In this document: piece after piece, positions 1 through 7,877 of the stretch
Layout: each line of letters begins with the position of its first letter
Position numbering within the stretch: the first letter of the stretch is position 1
Origin: CAZFLD01 sp964519835
GTDB taxonomy: Bacteria > Spirochaetota > Spirochaetia > DSM-27196 > CAZFLD01
Direction of reading: 5' to 3'
Assembly: GCA_964519835.1 (NCBI GenBank)
Contig: CAZFLD010000042.1
Location: 1-37,072, forward strand
DNA: 37,072 nucleotides
Position numbers and translations under genes: made by a program
Notes under the pieces: model-generated
What the model was told of the DNA's origin: nothing
The model's input: only the letters and a program-made list of their open reading frames with translations
Databases searched by the model: none

Positions 1-86
1 CCTACGTACTTCATGGAAGTAATGTACTCACGGGGGCGTGCGGGGGCGAAGGGCTTGGCGCCGATGGGTGGGGCGACCGCCCGCTA

Positions 87-118
87 CCGGCCGCAGCGTG
101 CCGGCCGCAGCGTGCCGG
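87..118. repeat. 14-bp tandem repeat downstream of sulfatase gene
   Basis: The unit CCGGCCGCAGCGTG occurs twice head to tail (87-100 and 101-114), followed by a partial third copy CCGG. It lies just beyond the stop codon of the minus-strand sulfatase gene. I see no convincing terminator hairpin with a U-tract here. Positions 1-86 hold no gene I can support, only a short inverted repeat TACTTC-ATG-GAAGTA at 7-21. Confidence 0.6.
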
Positions 119-132
119 CTGCTGCAGCTGCT

Positions 133-1584
133 TCAGCCACGATGAGCCGCGCGTAGCAGCGGAAGGTAGGACTCGACGACCGTCCGGGGGCTTCCTTCCC
201 GCAATGGTCGGCGCTCGAGTGCGGCCTCATGCGTGGTAAGGTGGTCGAGGTACTCCGAGACTATCGATTGCTGCGCGGCTTCGTGTGCAATATTCCTTTG
301 TTCCCAGGGGTCGGCTTCCAGGTCGAAGAGCTGCAATCGGCCGAGCCTATGAGTCTTGATCGAAGGGGGAACGCACTCGTCACCCTCGTTCGGGATGTAC
401 TCCGTAATAAGCTTGTATCGCGGGCCTATCACCGCACGCTCCCAATAGTTGTTCTCCACAAACACCGTCTCCCGCGCGGATCCGCGCGGGTTGTGCCGTG
501 GGGTTTCCGAGCCGGCGCGGGTATCAATCGTGTCTATAACCGGCCGAAGGCTCCGGCCATGTGTTTCCGCCGGAATACGGGCTCCGGCGTAGTCACAAAT
601 CGTGGCAAAGAGGTCGACGCCGGAGACGGGTGAGCTGGAGTCGCGTTGAGTAGTCGCCGGCCCCAAGGAAGCGGGCGGAAGGATAACCAGGGGAACACGA
701 ACACTCTCTTCATAGAGCGTGAACTTCTGGAACATCTGGTGCCGGCCCGCGGCCTCTCCATGGTCTGAACCAAAGACGATAAGCGTGGTATCGGCCATGC
801 CCGTAGTGATCAGCGTGTTCAGGATCAATCCGATTTGCGCATCCACCTGTTCGACAAAGCGGTAGTACATCCAGGCCAGGTAACGCCAATCGAGGTCGGA
901 CCACCCGCGGGTCCGGACTAAGATGCGAGGGTGAACGACCGCCTGTTCGCTCCGTCGGAACGTTTCTTGGACAACGGTCTCCGGACGGTCAAAATTGAAG
1001 TTCCGGGGTAGGGGAGGCAAATCGGATTCCTTCAAGATTCCCTGTTGGATTGGGTCCGGAATCGTATTGTGTTCGTGGGCGTGCCCGAATTCGCAGATGT
1101 CGTGCGGGTTGATTAGTCCCACTTGAAGATAGAACGGATGAGCCGAGGTGCGACGGGTCAGGAAGTCCATTACGGCGCGCGTGGTCGCTCCGTCGTAGTA
1201 CTCCGCGCCACCCGCGACGATAGGGCGTCCGCCAAAGTACAGGACATCAAAGCCGTCGTGGACGTCTCGACCATCGACGTGCCACTTGCCGGCATGGTAT
1301 GTCTCGTAGCCGGCGGTTCTAAGAATCTGCCCGATATCCGGGATGTCTTTGTGCATGAGCCCACCGTTAAAGGGGCATCCCGTCTCGGAAGAGTAGCGAC
1401 CTGAAGCCCAGCTGCTGCGAGCAGGCGAGCACACCGGGTTGGTGGCATAGCATCTGGTAAACGCCGTACCGGCGGCAAACAGACGGTCGATGTTTGAAGT
1501 AGTTGCCCAGTCATTGCCCGCCGCTGAATATGCGTCCCATGACTGCTGGTCGGTGTTAATAAAAATGATGTTTGGTTGCTTCAT
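133..1584 (-). CDS. Sulfatase (arylsulfatase-type hydrolase)
   Basis: This is a 483-aa member of the alkaline-phosphatase/sulfatase superfamily, which hydrolyses sulfate esters with a formylglycine nucleophile. The N-terminus has the beta-strand plus TDQQ metal site (Asp12). The signature C52-S-P-A-R56 is the Cys-type formylglycine motif, followed by SGRYSSETG. Lys100 and His102 in HAGKWH fit the sulfate pocket, and FGSDHGE supplies the second metal Asp/His pair. The length is normal for the family. There is no signal peptide, so a cytoplasmic location is likely. Its ATG overlaps the stop of the preceding unknown gene in an ATGA, so the two are translationally coupled. No maturase gene is present in the window. 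The substrate cannot be read from sequence: choline-sulfate, sugar-sulfate and phosphonate-ester relatives all exist. The neighbouring carbohydrate genes favour a sugar sulfate. Confidence 0.9.
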   Translation of the reverse strand: MKQPNIIFINTDQQSWDAYSAAGNDWATTSNIDRLFAAGTAFTRCYATNPVCSPARSSWASGRYSSETGCPFNGGLMHKDIPDIGQILRTAGYETYHAGKWHVDGRDVHDGFDVLYFGGRPIVAGGAEYYDGATTRAVMDFLTRRTSAHPFYLQVGLINPHDICEFGHAHEHNTIPDPIQQGILKESDLPPLPRNFNFDRPETVVQETFRRSEQAVVHPRILVRTRGWSDLDWRYLAWMYYRFVEQVDAQIGLILNTLITTGMADTTLIVFGSDHGEAAGRHQMFQKFTLYEESVRVPLVILPPASLGPATTQRDSSSPVSGVDLFATICDYAGARIPAETHGRSLRPVIDTIDTRAGSETPRHNPRGSARETVFVENNYWERAVIGPRYKLITEYIPNEGDECVPPSIKTHRLGRLQLFDLEADPWEQRNIAHEAAQQSIVSEYLDHLTTHEAALERRPLREGSPRTVVESYLPLLRAAHRG

Positions 1585-2369
1585 GCCGGGTTGCCTTGGG
1601 GATCTATGTCTGTCAACACAAATGCTCGAAACGTAAAGGCAACGATCGCAACCAATCCATTAGCGTCAACCCACCAGTAACTAGGCTCGTGCCCGCGTCC
1701 CGTTACGCAGAAGCCTTCGAGGGCGCCAATAGGATCGATTTCCATCCCACCGATTTTTGTGATCGAGCAATCCGTGCTCACTCGCTGAAAGTCCTCGAGC
1801 ATTGCAAAGCAACCGAGTTGCCGCTTTTTTGATCTTTGGAGCGTGGGAATCAGGTCGAACAAGACTTCTCGAGTCACCATCGGCTCGGCATCTGCGAGTG
1901 AGTGGATCGGAACGGAGTAGCCGTTGAGGCGCAAACGGAGTTCTCTTCTCCCGTCGGTATCGGCGAAGCTTCCCACCGCCTCGTAACGTGTGTAAATGTC
2001 TCCGGAGTGGTTGCGGGCTTCGATATTCCAGGTACCGGTCAGCGTACGGAGCTTATCGTCGTTTACGAGAAACCGGCTTCGGCTTGATTCTCCCGTCGTC
2101 GTATCATCCACTTGAGCCCTGTACTCCCACTTCCCGGCGACCTTCTTCCGGGACAGCCTAAAGTACCCGGTCTGCAGTTCTTTGGAGTCAATTATATATC
2201 CACGCCAATAGCGCGGTAGGATAGAGTATGAGTGAGTCGTGACGGCAGGATCTGGTTTCTGCAATTTCTCCGATCCGCCGTAGGCTTGCCGTAGGCAGGA
2301 TTGGAGCTTTATCTCATAGTCCGGCTGTTCCGGCCTTGCACCGTTCACCGACCAGTGGAGTCCGTTCAT
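1581..2369 (-). CDS. Protein of unknown function, coupled to sulfatase and DeoR regulator
   Basis: I do not recognise this 262-aa protein. It has no signal peptide or membrane segment. It is rich in aromatic and alternating polar/hydrophobic stretches, which suggests a mostly beta fold; examples are YWRGYIIDSKELQTGYFRL and GTWNIEARNHSGDIYTRYEA. A short Arg/Leu-rich stretch (RRELRLRLNGYSVP) lies near its middle. Both ends are joined to neighbours by 4-nt ATGA overlaps: its start overlaps the stop of the DeoR regulator gene and its stop overlaps the sulfatase start. It is therefore the middle gene of a three-gene operon and is probably needed in step with the sulfatase, perhaps as a sugar-binding or lipocalin-like accessory protein. 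That role is inference from position only. Confidence 0.8.
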   Translation of the reverse strand: MNGLHWSVNGARPEQPDYEIKLQSCLRQAYGGSEKLQKPDPAVTTHSYSILPRYWRGYIIDSKELQTGYFRLSRKKVAGKWEYRAQVDDTTTGESSRSRFLVNDDKLRTLTGTWNIEARNHSGDIYTRYEAVGSFADTDGRRELRLRLNGYSVPIHSLADAEPMVTREVLFDLIPTLQRSKKRQLGCFAMLEDFQRVSTDCSITKIGGMEIDPIGALEGFCVTGRGHEPSYWWVDANGLVAIVAFTFRAFVLTDIDPQGNPA

Positions 2370-3121
2370 CGGTCGCCTGCCGTTGTTACTTCGATGTGGT
2401 GGGCTCGGAAGAAATCCCGATATTCGTCGGGCAGCTTTGCTGCGGCAATAACGGCCGAGAAGCTGTCGAGTTTGCCGATGACGGCTCCGGAGAGGCGGTC
2501 AAAGGCATCTTCGCGCGCGATCAAGACGACTCTGCGTGCCGCCCGTATCATCTGCTTGAGCAGCGATACTTCAATCATGTTGTCATGAGTGACGCCTTCG
2601 GCCAGATCGATTCCCGACGGCTCGAGCATAAGGATGTCCGCTCGTATCTCGAAAAGCGAGTTCTCCGCGACGGGCCCGTAAGTACAGTCGCCGATCCTAC
2701 TGTAGATGCCCCCGAGGGCGATAACGTGAGTGCCGGGACTCTGCTTGATAGTGTCGAAGACCGCGCAGGAGTTAGTGATGATCGTTACGTTACTCGTGTG
2801 GCTTAACTGGTGCGCGATTTCGATGTTCACATGCCCACGAGGAAGAATCACAACGTTGCCCGGAGTGATCATCCCCAGCGCGGCGGCGGCCGTTTCGCTT
2901 GGAGGTGGGGTATCATCGGGGATTCGCCGGCTAATTGCGGTTGCAGGCAAGGCCTGGGCGAGACCGTAGCTTCTCCGAATACGGTGTTGTTCGTGGAGTA
3001 CTTTCAGATCGCGTCGTACCGTTGCTTGGGGAACGTTTATGAGTTGCGATAGCTCGCTGACCGACACCTCGCCCCGTTGGTTTACAAAGGAGGCGATTTT
3101 TTCCAAACGATCCTCTCTCAT
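2366..3121 (-). CDS. DeoR-family transcriptional regulator
   Basis: The 251-aa product has a DeoR-type winged helix at residues about 4-55 (REDRLEKIASFVNQRGEV, then SELSQLINVPQATVRRDL as the HTH), followed by a phosphosugar-isomerase-like sensor domain (LGGIYSR, GPVAENSLFEIRADI, SGIDLAEGVTHDN). Two sensor motifs depart from the usual form: the LDxGTT phosphate loop reads LPRGHVN, and the LADSSKFG-type loop reads IAREDAFD. The effector may therefore not be an ordinary sugar phosphate. The gene heads the operon with the 262-aa protein and the sulfatase and is divergent from the GH32/ABC operon, so control of both sides is likely. The chosen ATG fits the family N-terminus. The only good -10 element lies so close that the message would be nearly leaderless. 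Confidence 0.9.
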   Translation of the reverse strand: MREDRLEKIASFVNQRGEVSVSELSQLINVPQATVRRDLKVLHEQHRIRRSYGLAQALPATAISRRIPDDTPPPSETAAAALGMITPGNVVILPRGHVNIEIAHQLSHTSNVTIITNSCAVFDTIKQSPGTHVIALGGIYSRIGDCTYGPVAENSLFEIRADILMLEPSGIDLAEGVTHDNMIEVSLLKQMIRAARRVVLIAREDAFDRLSGAVIGKLDSFSAVIAAAKLPDEYRDFFRAHHIEVTTAGDR

Positions 3122-3129
3122 CCCGACCT

Positions 3130-3157
3130 ATTATACCGGTTCCAAGTGATTCGGCAA
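3130..3157 (-). promoter_or_regulatory. Candidate sigma-70-like promoter of the deoR-type operon
   Basis: On the minus strand a TATAAT (3130-3135) is preceded, 16 nt upstream, by TTGCCG (3152-3157). The predicted start of transcription is about 3123, only a couple of bases before the ATG at 3121. Either the message is nearly leaderless or a further promoter lies upstream. Confidence 0.45.
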
Positions 3158-3169
3158 GCCAAAAAATGT

Positions 3170-3261
3170 TCAATTGATCAGTCTTGGTGCCCGAATGTGA
3201 TCTTTTAGCACCGATTTCTATGTTCGTGCATTTCAATTAAACATAATAGTTGTCAATTGAC
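3170..3261. promoter_or_regulatory. Three TCAATT-type operator candidates in divergent intergenic region
   Basis: Palindromic TCAATTGA lies at 3170-3177, the variant TCAATTAA at 3233-3240, and the perfect 10-bp palindrome GTCAATTGAC at 3252-3261. Centre-to-centre distances are about 63 and 20 bp, close to whole numbers of helical turns. The last box overlaps the -35 of the plus-strand promoter. These are natural candidate sites for the adjacent DeoR regulator. Assignment to that protein is inference. Confidence 0.45.
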
Positions 3262-3278
3262 GATTCGCAATGTATAAT
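3250..3278 (+). promoter_or_regulatory. Sigma-70-like promoter of the GH32/ABC operon
   Basis: TTGTCA (3250-3255) and TATAAT (3273-3278) are separated by 17 nt, close to consensus. The promoter is followed by a leader of about 50 nt and a strong ribosome-binding site AAGGAGGA just before the ATG at 3335. Confidence 0.65.
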
Positions 3279-3334
3279 CAGGCCGTTGGTACGACTTACC
3301 ACATGATTCCCCAAGTCATTCCAAGGAGGAAGTA

Positions 3335-4624
3335 ATGAAGCGAATTCCATTTACAATCTTGATGGTTGTAGCGGCGGCTTTTGTAGCGTTTGCGGGCGGC
3401 GGCCAAGAAGGCACCGACTCGGATCAGGCTACGGTATCTATGATGGGTGGCGGGCACCTGGTGTCTATAGCGGAGGTTGTTCTCGAAGGGTTCCTCGAGG
3501 ATCGGCCGGACATCACTATGGAGTACGAGAAGTATCCCTTTGCGGAGTATCCCACAAAGATGCGGCTGCAGCTGTCCACCGGAGAGACTGATCCCGACGT
3601 TATGATCATCCACGATTTTCTTGCACCACAGTTCGCCGGGACCGGCTGGTTAATGGACCTTACGGACCGCGTCCCTGTCGACCAGCTTTTGCCGAATCTC
3701 CAGGCGGCAACGGTGGATAGAAAAATCTACGGCGTGCCAAATCAGTCGATTGTTATGACGTATCTGTACCGGTCGGACGTGTTTGACCGTCTTGGACTCG
3801 AGCCGCCGACAAATGCCCAAGAGTACGTTGCTGTTGCGCAAACACTTCGAGAGAACGATCTCTACATCGATGCATACGACCCGAACGAAAATGCCGTTGA
3901 AGTCTATCTGATCTACCTTCATATGAACGGTGGGGCAATTTTCGACTTCGACGGCGACGTCATTCTGGACTCGCCTGAGGCGGTCGACGCCCTCGAGCAG
4001 CTTGCGAGTGTCTACGAGGCAGGTCTCTACTTCCCGAGTGATCGGTGGCAGTCCGATGAGTACTGGACGGCGATGAATGCCGGCGAGATCGTCTCGCTCT
4101 TCGCACCCAATTACACTGCAGCCTACTTTGACAGCAACATCGACCCCAACGGCAGCGGTGGTGCCGGTGAGTGGCGCATGACCTCTCCTCCCCGTCTTTC
4201 CGCCGACGGTCCCGGCACATATTCTACCAATACGGAGTACTGGGTCATCAATCAGCTTTCCGATGAGCCTGAAGCCGCTTGGGACGTTATCGAGTACCTT
4301 ACCTTAAGCGAGGAAGCAGGTCAGACCTTTGCCGACATCGACCGCGAAGGCTTGATGGTACGGATGACAAACAACTACCGTCCGAGCCTGCAGAACATCG
4401 CAGGCGATTCCCTGGGATGGGACATGTTTGGCGGACAGCAGGTTCTCTCCGAGGTCGCCAACATACTCCTCGAGCAGAGCCCGCAAATCCCGTACAAGGA
4501 TGCACGCACCACGGAGGCGGAGCGTCTTTTGGACGATGCGCTAAGCGAATACTTCGCTGGTAGCGGCGAGACACCTGAAGAGGTGGTATTCGAGGCGGCT
4601 GAAGCAATTCGCTCGATAGAGTAA
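3335..4624 (+). CDS. ABC sugar transporter, family-1 solute-binding protein
   Basis: The 429-aa protein is a periplasmic binding protein of the MalE/UgpB type. A signal peptide covers residues 1 to about 20 and runs into GGGQEG, with no lipobox Cys. This is a pattern I associate with spirochaete binding proteins. Conserved features include the segment FAEYPTKMRLQLSTGETDPD, a typical cluster-B start of the ligand-binding fold, and the C-terminal half containing YWVINQLSDEPEAAW. It is the first gene of the plus-strand operon with two permeases and a GH32 enzyme, so the likely ligand is sucrose or a fructo-oligosaccharide. It has a strong Shine-Dalgarno sequence and is followed by a terminator-like hairpin that could keep it in excess over the permeases. 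No ATPase is encoded nearby. Confidence 0.88.
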   Translation: MKRIPFTILMVVAAAFVAFAGGGQEGTDSDQATVSMMGGGHLVSIAEVVLEGFLEDRPDITMEYEKYPFAEYPTKMRLQLSTGETDPDVMIIHDFLAPQFAGTGWLMDLTDRVPVDQLLPNLQAATVDRKIYGVPNQSIVMTYLYRSDVFDRLGLEPPTNAQEYVAVAQTLRENDLYIDAYDPNENAVEVYLIYLHMNGGAIFDFDGDVILDSPEAVDALEQLASVYEAGLYFPSDRWQSDEYWTAMNAGEIVSLFAPNYTAAYFDSNIDPNGSGGAGEWRMTSPPRLSADGPGTYSTNTEYWVINQLSDEPEAAWDVIEYLTLSEEAGQTFADIDREGLMVRMTNNYRPSLQNIAGDSLGWDMFGGQQVLSEVANILLEQSPQIPYKDARTTEAERLLDDALSEYFAGSGETPEEVVFEAAEAIRSIE

Positions 4625-4655
4625 CCTCGATCTCGTCTAAAACAGTTAACTAGTG

Positions 4656-4685
4656 GAGGGCCCGATAACACGGGCCCTCTTCTTT
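4656..4685 (+). terminator. Intrinsic-terminator-like hairpin between binding protein and permeases
   Basis: GAGGGCCCG (4656-4664), loop ATAACA, and CGGGCCCTC (4671-4679) form a perfect 9-bp stem followed by TTCTTT. Placed inside an operon directly before the permease genes, it probably causes partial termination and lets the binding protein be made in excess, as in mal-type operons. Confidence 0.75.
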
Positions 4686-4702
4686 GCATGCGGGAGAAGG
4701 GG

Positions 4703-5602
4703 ATGATTAGCGAGCTTACTTTGGCCAGGCGTATTCGCCGATACGCACACTGTTACCTCTGGATTGCGCCTTTCTTTTTGGTGTTTGGTCTTTTCCAGGT
4801 TTACCCGATGATATATGGCTTTCTGGTCAGCCTGACCAAATGGTCCGGATTCGACGACCCCGTATTCCTCGGCCTGCAGAACTACGGTCGGCTCTTCCAG
4901 GATCCACGGTTTTGGCAGACCTTGCTTAATACCTTCCTCATCTGGCTCTACATTGTTCCCGTTCGCACGTTCCTCGCACTGGTTCTGGCGAGTATAGTCA
5001 ACGCCCCCAACGTCCGTGGTGCCCGCATCTACTCGTTTGTATTTCTCTTGCCGAATGTGACCGCGGTGGTTGTCATTGCCATTCTGTTCCGGACGCTGCT
5101 GTCCACAAACGGCGGACTGGTAAACATTGGTCTTTCAGCCGTATTTGGCGTTGAGCCGATTCACTGGCTTGATTCCGAGGCACTGTCCAAGGTTTCCATC
5201 GCGATGATGAACATATGGCGGATGACCGGCTACTTTATGATCGTGATGCTTGCCGGTCTTCAACGCATCCCGCGAACACTCTATGAGGCCGCGGAAATCG
5301 ACGGAAGCAGCCCGGTGCGCTCGTTTTTTCGGATTACCGTTCCACTAATGCTTCCGGTGATCTTTTTTGTGGCGGTGATTTCGACGATATGGATTTTTCA
5401 GAACATCGGGGATGCCATGGTACTGACAAACGGAGGGCCACGCTATTCGTCGACACCCCTGATTCTCTACATGTATCAAAACGCCTTTGAGTTTTTTAAG
5501 ATCGGCTACGCCTCTGCGATAACCTACGTCTTGTTCGCAATTCTTCTTGGCATAAGCTCTGTTGTCGTTTCGGGATACCGCAATCAGACGGAGGGCCGTT
5601 AG
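4703..5602 (+). CDS. ABC sugar transporter permease, MalF/UgpA type
   Basis: This is an inner-membrane permease with about six transmembrane helices. The EAA loop that contacts the ATPase reads YEAAEIDGSSPVRSFFRITV. An in-frame ATG at 4688 would give a product 5 residues longer, but it sits 2 nt after the hairpin's U-tract. A purine-rich GGGAGAAGGGG immediately precedes the ATG at 4703, so I place the start there (299 aa). The partner permease gene begins directly after its stop codon, so translation is coupled. The protein should form the heterodimeric channel for the sugar bound by the upstream family-1 protein. Confidence 0.88.
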   Translation: MISELTLARRIRRYAHCYLWIAPFFLVFGLFQVYPMIYGFLVSLTKWSGFDDPVFLGLQNYGRLFQDPRFWQTLLNTFLIWLYIVPVRTFLALVLASIVNAPNVRGARIYSFVFLLPNVTAVVVIAILFRTLLSTNGGLVNIGLSAVFGVEPIHWLDSEALSKVSIAMMNIWRMTGYFMIVMLAGLQRIPRTLYEAAEIDGSSPVRSFFRITVPLMLPVIFFVAVISTIWIFQNIGDAMVLTNGGPRYSSTPLILYMYQNAFEFFKIGYASAITYVLFAILLGISSVVVSGYRNQTEGR

Positions 5603-6457
5603 ATGAGCCTTCGAGCACTACGCCCCCGTGCCGCGGTGGTACGCATTCTGTTCTACTTGGTGCTTTGGAGCCTGGTAGCCGTAACGGTTATTCCTTTTCT
5701 TTTTATGATTCTGGGAGGGTTCAAGGAAAACTACGAAGTCCTAACCATCCGGCCGCGGTTGCTTCCGCAAGAGGGCTTCGACTTCCGAAAATACGAGGCC
5801 CTCCTGGACTACTGGCCCTTTGTTCGTAATCTCTTCAACAGTGTAGTTGTTTCGGTGTTACGGACCATCGCGGCGATTTTCTTTTGTGGGCTTGCCGGTT
5901 TTACCTTCGCCAAGTATAGGTTCCCCGGTCGCGGGTTTCTTTTTATCGTGCTGTTGTCTTCGATGATGGTCCCCATTGCCTCCCGACTCGTGCCCAGCTA
6001 TTTGCTTATCCGTTCGCTCGGCGGTATTAACTCGTACTGGGCACTTATCGTGCCGGAGATGGTCCCGGCGTTCGGCGTGTTTATGGTCAGACAGTATGCC
6101 TATTCCGGTGTGCCGGATGAAATGATGGAGGCGGCACGAATCGAGGGCGCCCGGGAGTGGCAGATCGTTACGCGCGTCGCGTTTCCAATGCTGTCGCCGA
6201 TTCTCATTTCGCTCGCCATTTTGACCTTTATGGCGGCTTGGAACGAGTTCCTGTGGCCTCTTGTCGTCGTAACCCGTCGACAGATGTTCACCGTTACCGT
6301 GGCCTTGCGGTCCCTTTCCGACGTAAGTCTTCAAGCCGACTACGGCATCATTCTGGCCGCGGCAACCCTTAGTGCACTCCCAATTCTGGTGATGTACGGT
6401 TTTACACACCGTCAAATGATACGCGGAATATTGGAAGGCTCAGGAAAGGAAGTGTGA
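5603..6457 (+). CDS. ABC sugar transporter permease, MalG/UgpE type
   Basis: The 284-aa inner-membrane protein has about six transmembrane helices. Its EAA loop reads MEAARIEGAREWQIVTRVAF. The ATG follows the TAG of the MalF-type gene with no gap. Its TGA shares a base with the ATG of the GH32 gene, so the operon is tightly packed. Length and helix layout are normal for the family. With the preceding permease it would form the membrane channel of the importer. Confidence 0.88.
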   Translation: MSLRALRPRAAVVRILFYLVLWSLVAVTVIPFLFMILGGFKENYEVLTIRPRLLPQEGFDFRKYEALLDYWPFVRNLFNSVVVSVLRTIAAIFFCGLAGFTFAKYRFPGRGFLFIVLLSSMMVPIASRLVPSYLLIRSLGGINSYWALIVPEMVPAFGVFMVRQYAYSGVPDEMMEAARIEGAREWQIVTRVAFPMLSPILISLAILTFMAAWNEFLWPLVVVTRRQMFTVTVALRSLSDVSLQADYGIILAAATLSALPILVMYGFTHRQMIRGILEGSGKEV

Positions 6458-7866
6458 TGACATTGCTGAACCAAGACGAGTTTTGTGCTGCAGTGGAGCG
6501 CGCGTTGGTCAAGGCTGAACACGATCCCCTACGACCAACCTACCACTTTCGCGCGCCGGCGCAGTGGATGAACGATCCCAATGGTACTGTGTTTCGAAAC
6601 GGCATCGTCGAGTTGTTCTATCAGTTTAATCCCTTTGCTGACACGTTCGGAAAGATGCACTGGGGCCACGCTCGCACAAAGGATTTCCTCACTTGGGAGC
6701 ATCACCCCGTGGCATTGGCGCCCCAGCATGCGTGGCGGGAGGACGAGTGTTGGTCGGGTTGCTGCACAACCACCTCCAGCGAGGGGCCGCTTGCGATCTA
6801 TACGAGTATCGAAGGCGTGTCGGGCGGGCCGATGCCCAACACCATTCGTCTTGCTCGCGGTAGCGAGGATTTTGTGGAGTGGGTCCAAGAGGAAGAGCCT
6901 GTCCTTCGAATCTCCGATGTGCCGGAATCGGTCCGAAACGACTGGCGGGACCCCTACCTATTCACCGCAAACGGCACGCATTTTATGGTTGTTGGCGCTG
7001 TCTTGCGTGGCGAAAAAGAGCAGCCGACGGTTCTTTTGTTCAAGGCTCTGGATTCCTCCTTGCGGAGGTGGGAGTATGCAGGTCGGCTCTTTGACGCGGA
7101 CGAAGAGTGCACGTTTCCCGAGTGCCCAAACTTTTTCGAGCTCGACGGCAAATGGATATTGATTGTCTCCGGCAAGCGTCCCGTCGAGTATCACGGCGGA
7201 TCGTTTTCTTTTGTTGCACTGCACTTTGATGTTGAGCGATCCGGTGTCATTGATTACAGCAGTGAGTTTTACGCCACGAATACGATCGTGGACGACTCCG
7301 GCAGAACCGTACTGTTTGGGTGGATCCGGGGTTTCCCGAAGGGGCGTGGATGGAACGGCTGTCTTGCGCTTCCCCGGGCGGTGCGTCTTGCCCAGGACGG
7401 ATCCATGCTGCAGGCGCCGGTTCGGGAGACCGAGAAGTTACGACAGCATCGATTCGAGATTCCTTCGGAACGCCTCTGCGATCGAGAGATTATCCTGAAC
7501 GACGCATCAGTCCTCAATTTGGAGCTGCAGTTGAGCTTTTGTTTGGGCGAAAACGCGTCGATCGATCTCGAGTTCGGGAACGAGGCCGATGTCGTGTTCC
7601 GGGTTACGTTCGATTGCCGAGTTCTTCGTGTCGGCGGTATCAATGTTGCGTTGCGTGAGGATCTAGGGAGCACACACTCAATCCGTCTTTTTACCGATCG
7701 CTCCGTTCTGGAACTCTTCGCCGACGACGGTCGGTACTGCGCAACCCGGGTAGTGGAGTCATTGGTATCGTGTAGTCGGCTACGCATCCGAACTTCGGGT
7801 TCCGTGGAGGTAACGGAACTCGTCTACTGGAGTATGGGACGCCTCGAGTTTGTTCGGAAGTGGTAG
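6457..7866 (+). CDS. Glycoside hydrolase family 32 (beta-fructosidase / sucrose hydrolase)
   Basis: GH32 enzymes hydrolyse terminal beta-fructosyl bonds in sucrose, inulin or levan oligosaccharides. The 469-aa product shows the three hallmark sites in order: WMNDPNG with nucleophile Asp40, WRDPYLF with transition-state-stabilising Asp165, and PECPNFFEL with acid/base Glu222. The five-bladed propeller is followed by a C-terminal beta-sandwich ending in SVLELFADDGRYCATR. There is no signal peptide, so it acts in the cytoplasm on imported substrate. The ATG at 6457 is preferred to the GTG at 6454 because AGGAAAGGA then has proper spacing. It is the last gene of the importer operon. Whether it prefers free sucrose, sucrose-6-phosphate or fructo-oligosaccharides is not decided. 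ABC import favours a non-phosphorylated sugar. Confidence 0.93.
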   Translation: MTLLNQDEFCAAVERALVKAEHDPLRPTYHFRAPAQWMNDPNGTVFRNGIVELFYQFNPFADTFGKMHWGHARTKDFLTWEHHPVALAPQHAWREDECWSGCCTTTSSEGPLAIYTSIEGVSGGPMPNTIRLARGSEDFVEWVQEEEPVLRISDVPESVRNDWRDPYLFTANGTHFMVVGAVLRGEKEQPTVLLFKALDSSLRRWEYAGRLFDADEECTFPECPNFFELDGKWILIVSGKRPVEYHGGSFSFVALHFDVERSGVIDYSSEFYATNTIVDDSGRTVLFGWIRGFPKGRGWNGCLALPRAVRLAQDGSMLQAPVRETEKLRQHRFEIPSERLCDREIILNDASVLNLELQLSFCLGENASIDLEFGNEADVVFRVTFDCRVLRVGGINVALREDLGSTHSIRLFTDRSVLELFADDGRYCATRVVESLVSCSRLRIRTSGSVEVTELVYWSMGRLEFVRKW

Positions 7867-7877
7867 TATCACCACCA

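Noticed and set aside
4688..4702. First ATG of the MalF-type permease as the true start
   Set aside because: It abuts the terminator U-tract and has no ribosome-binding site of its own; the next ATG has a purine-rich site.
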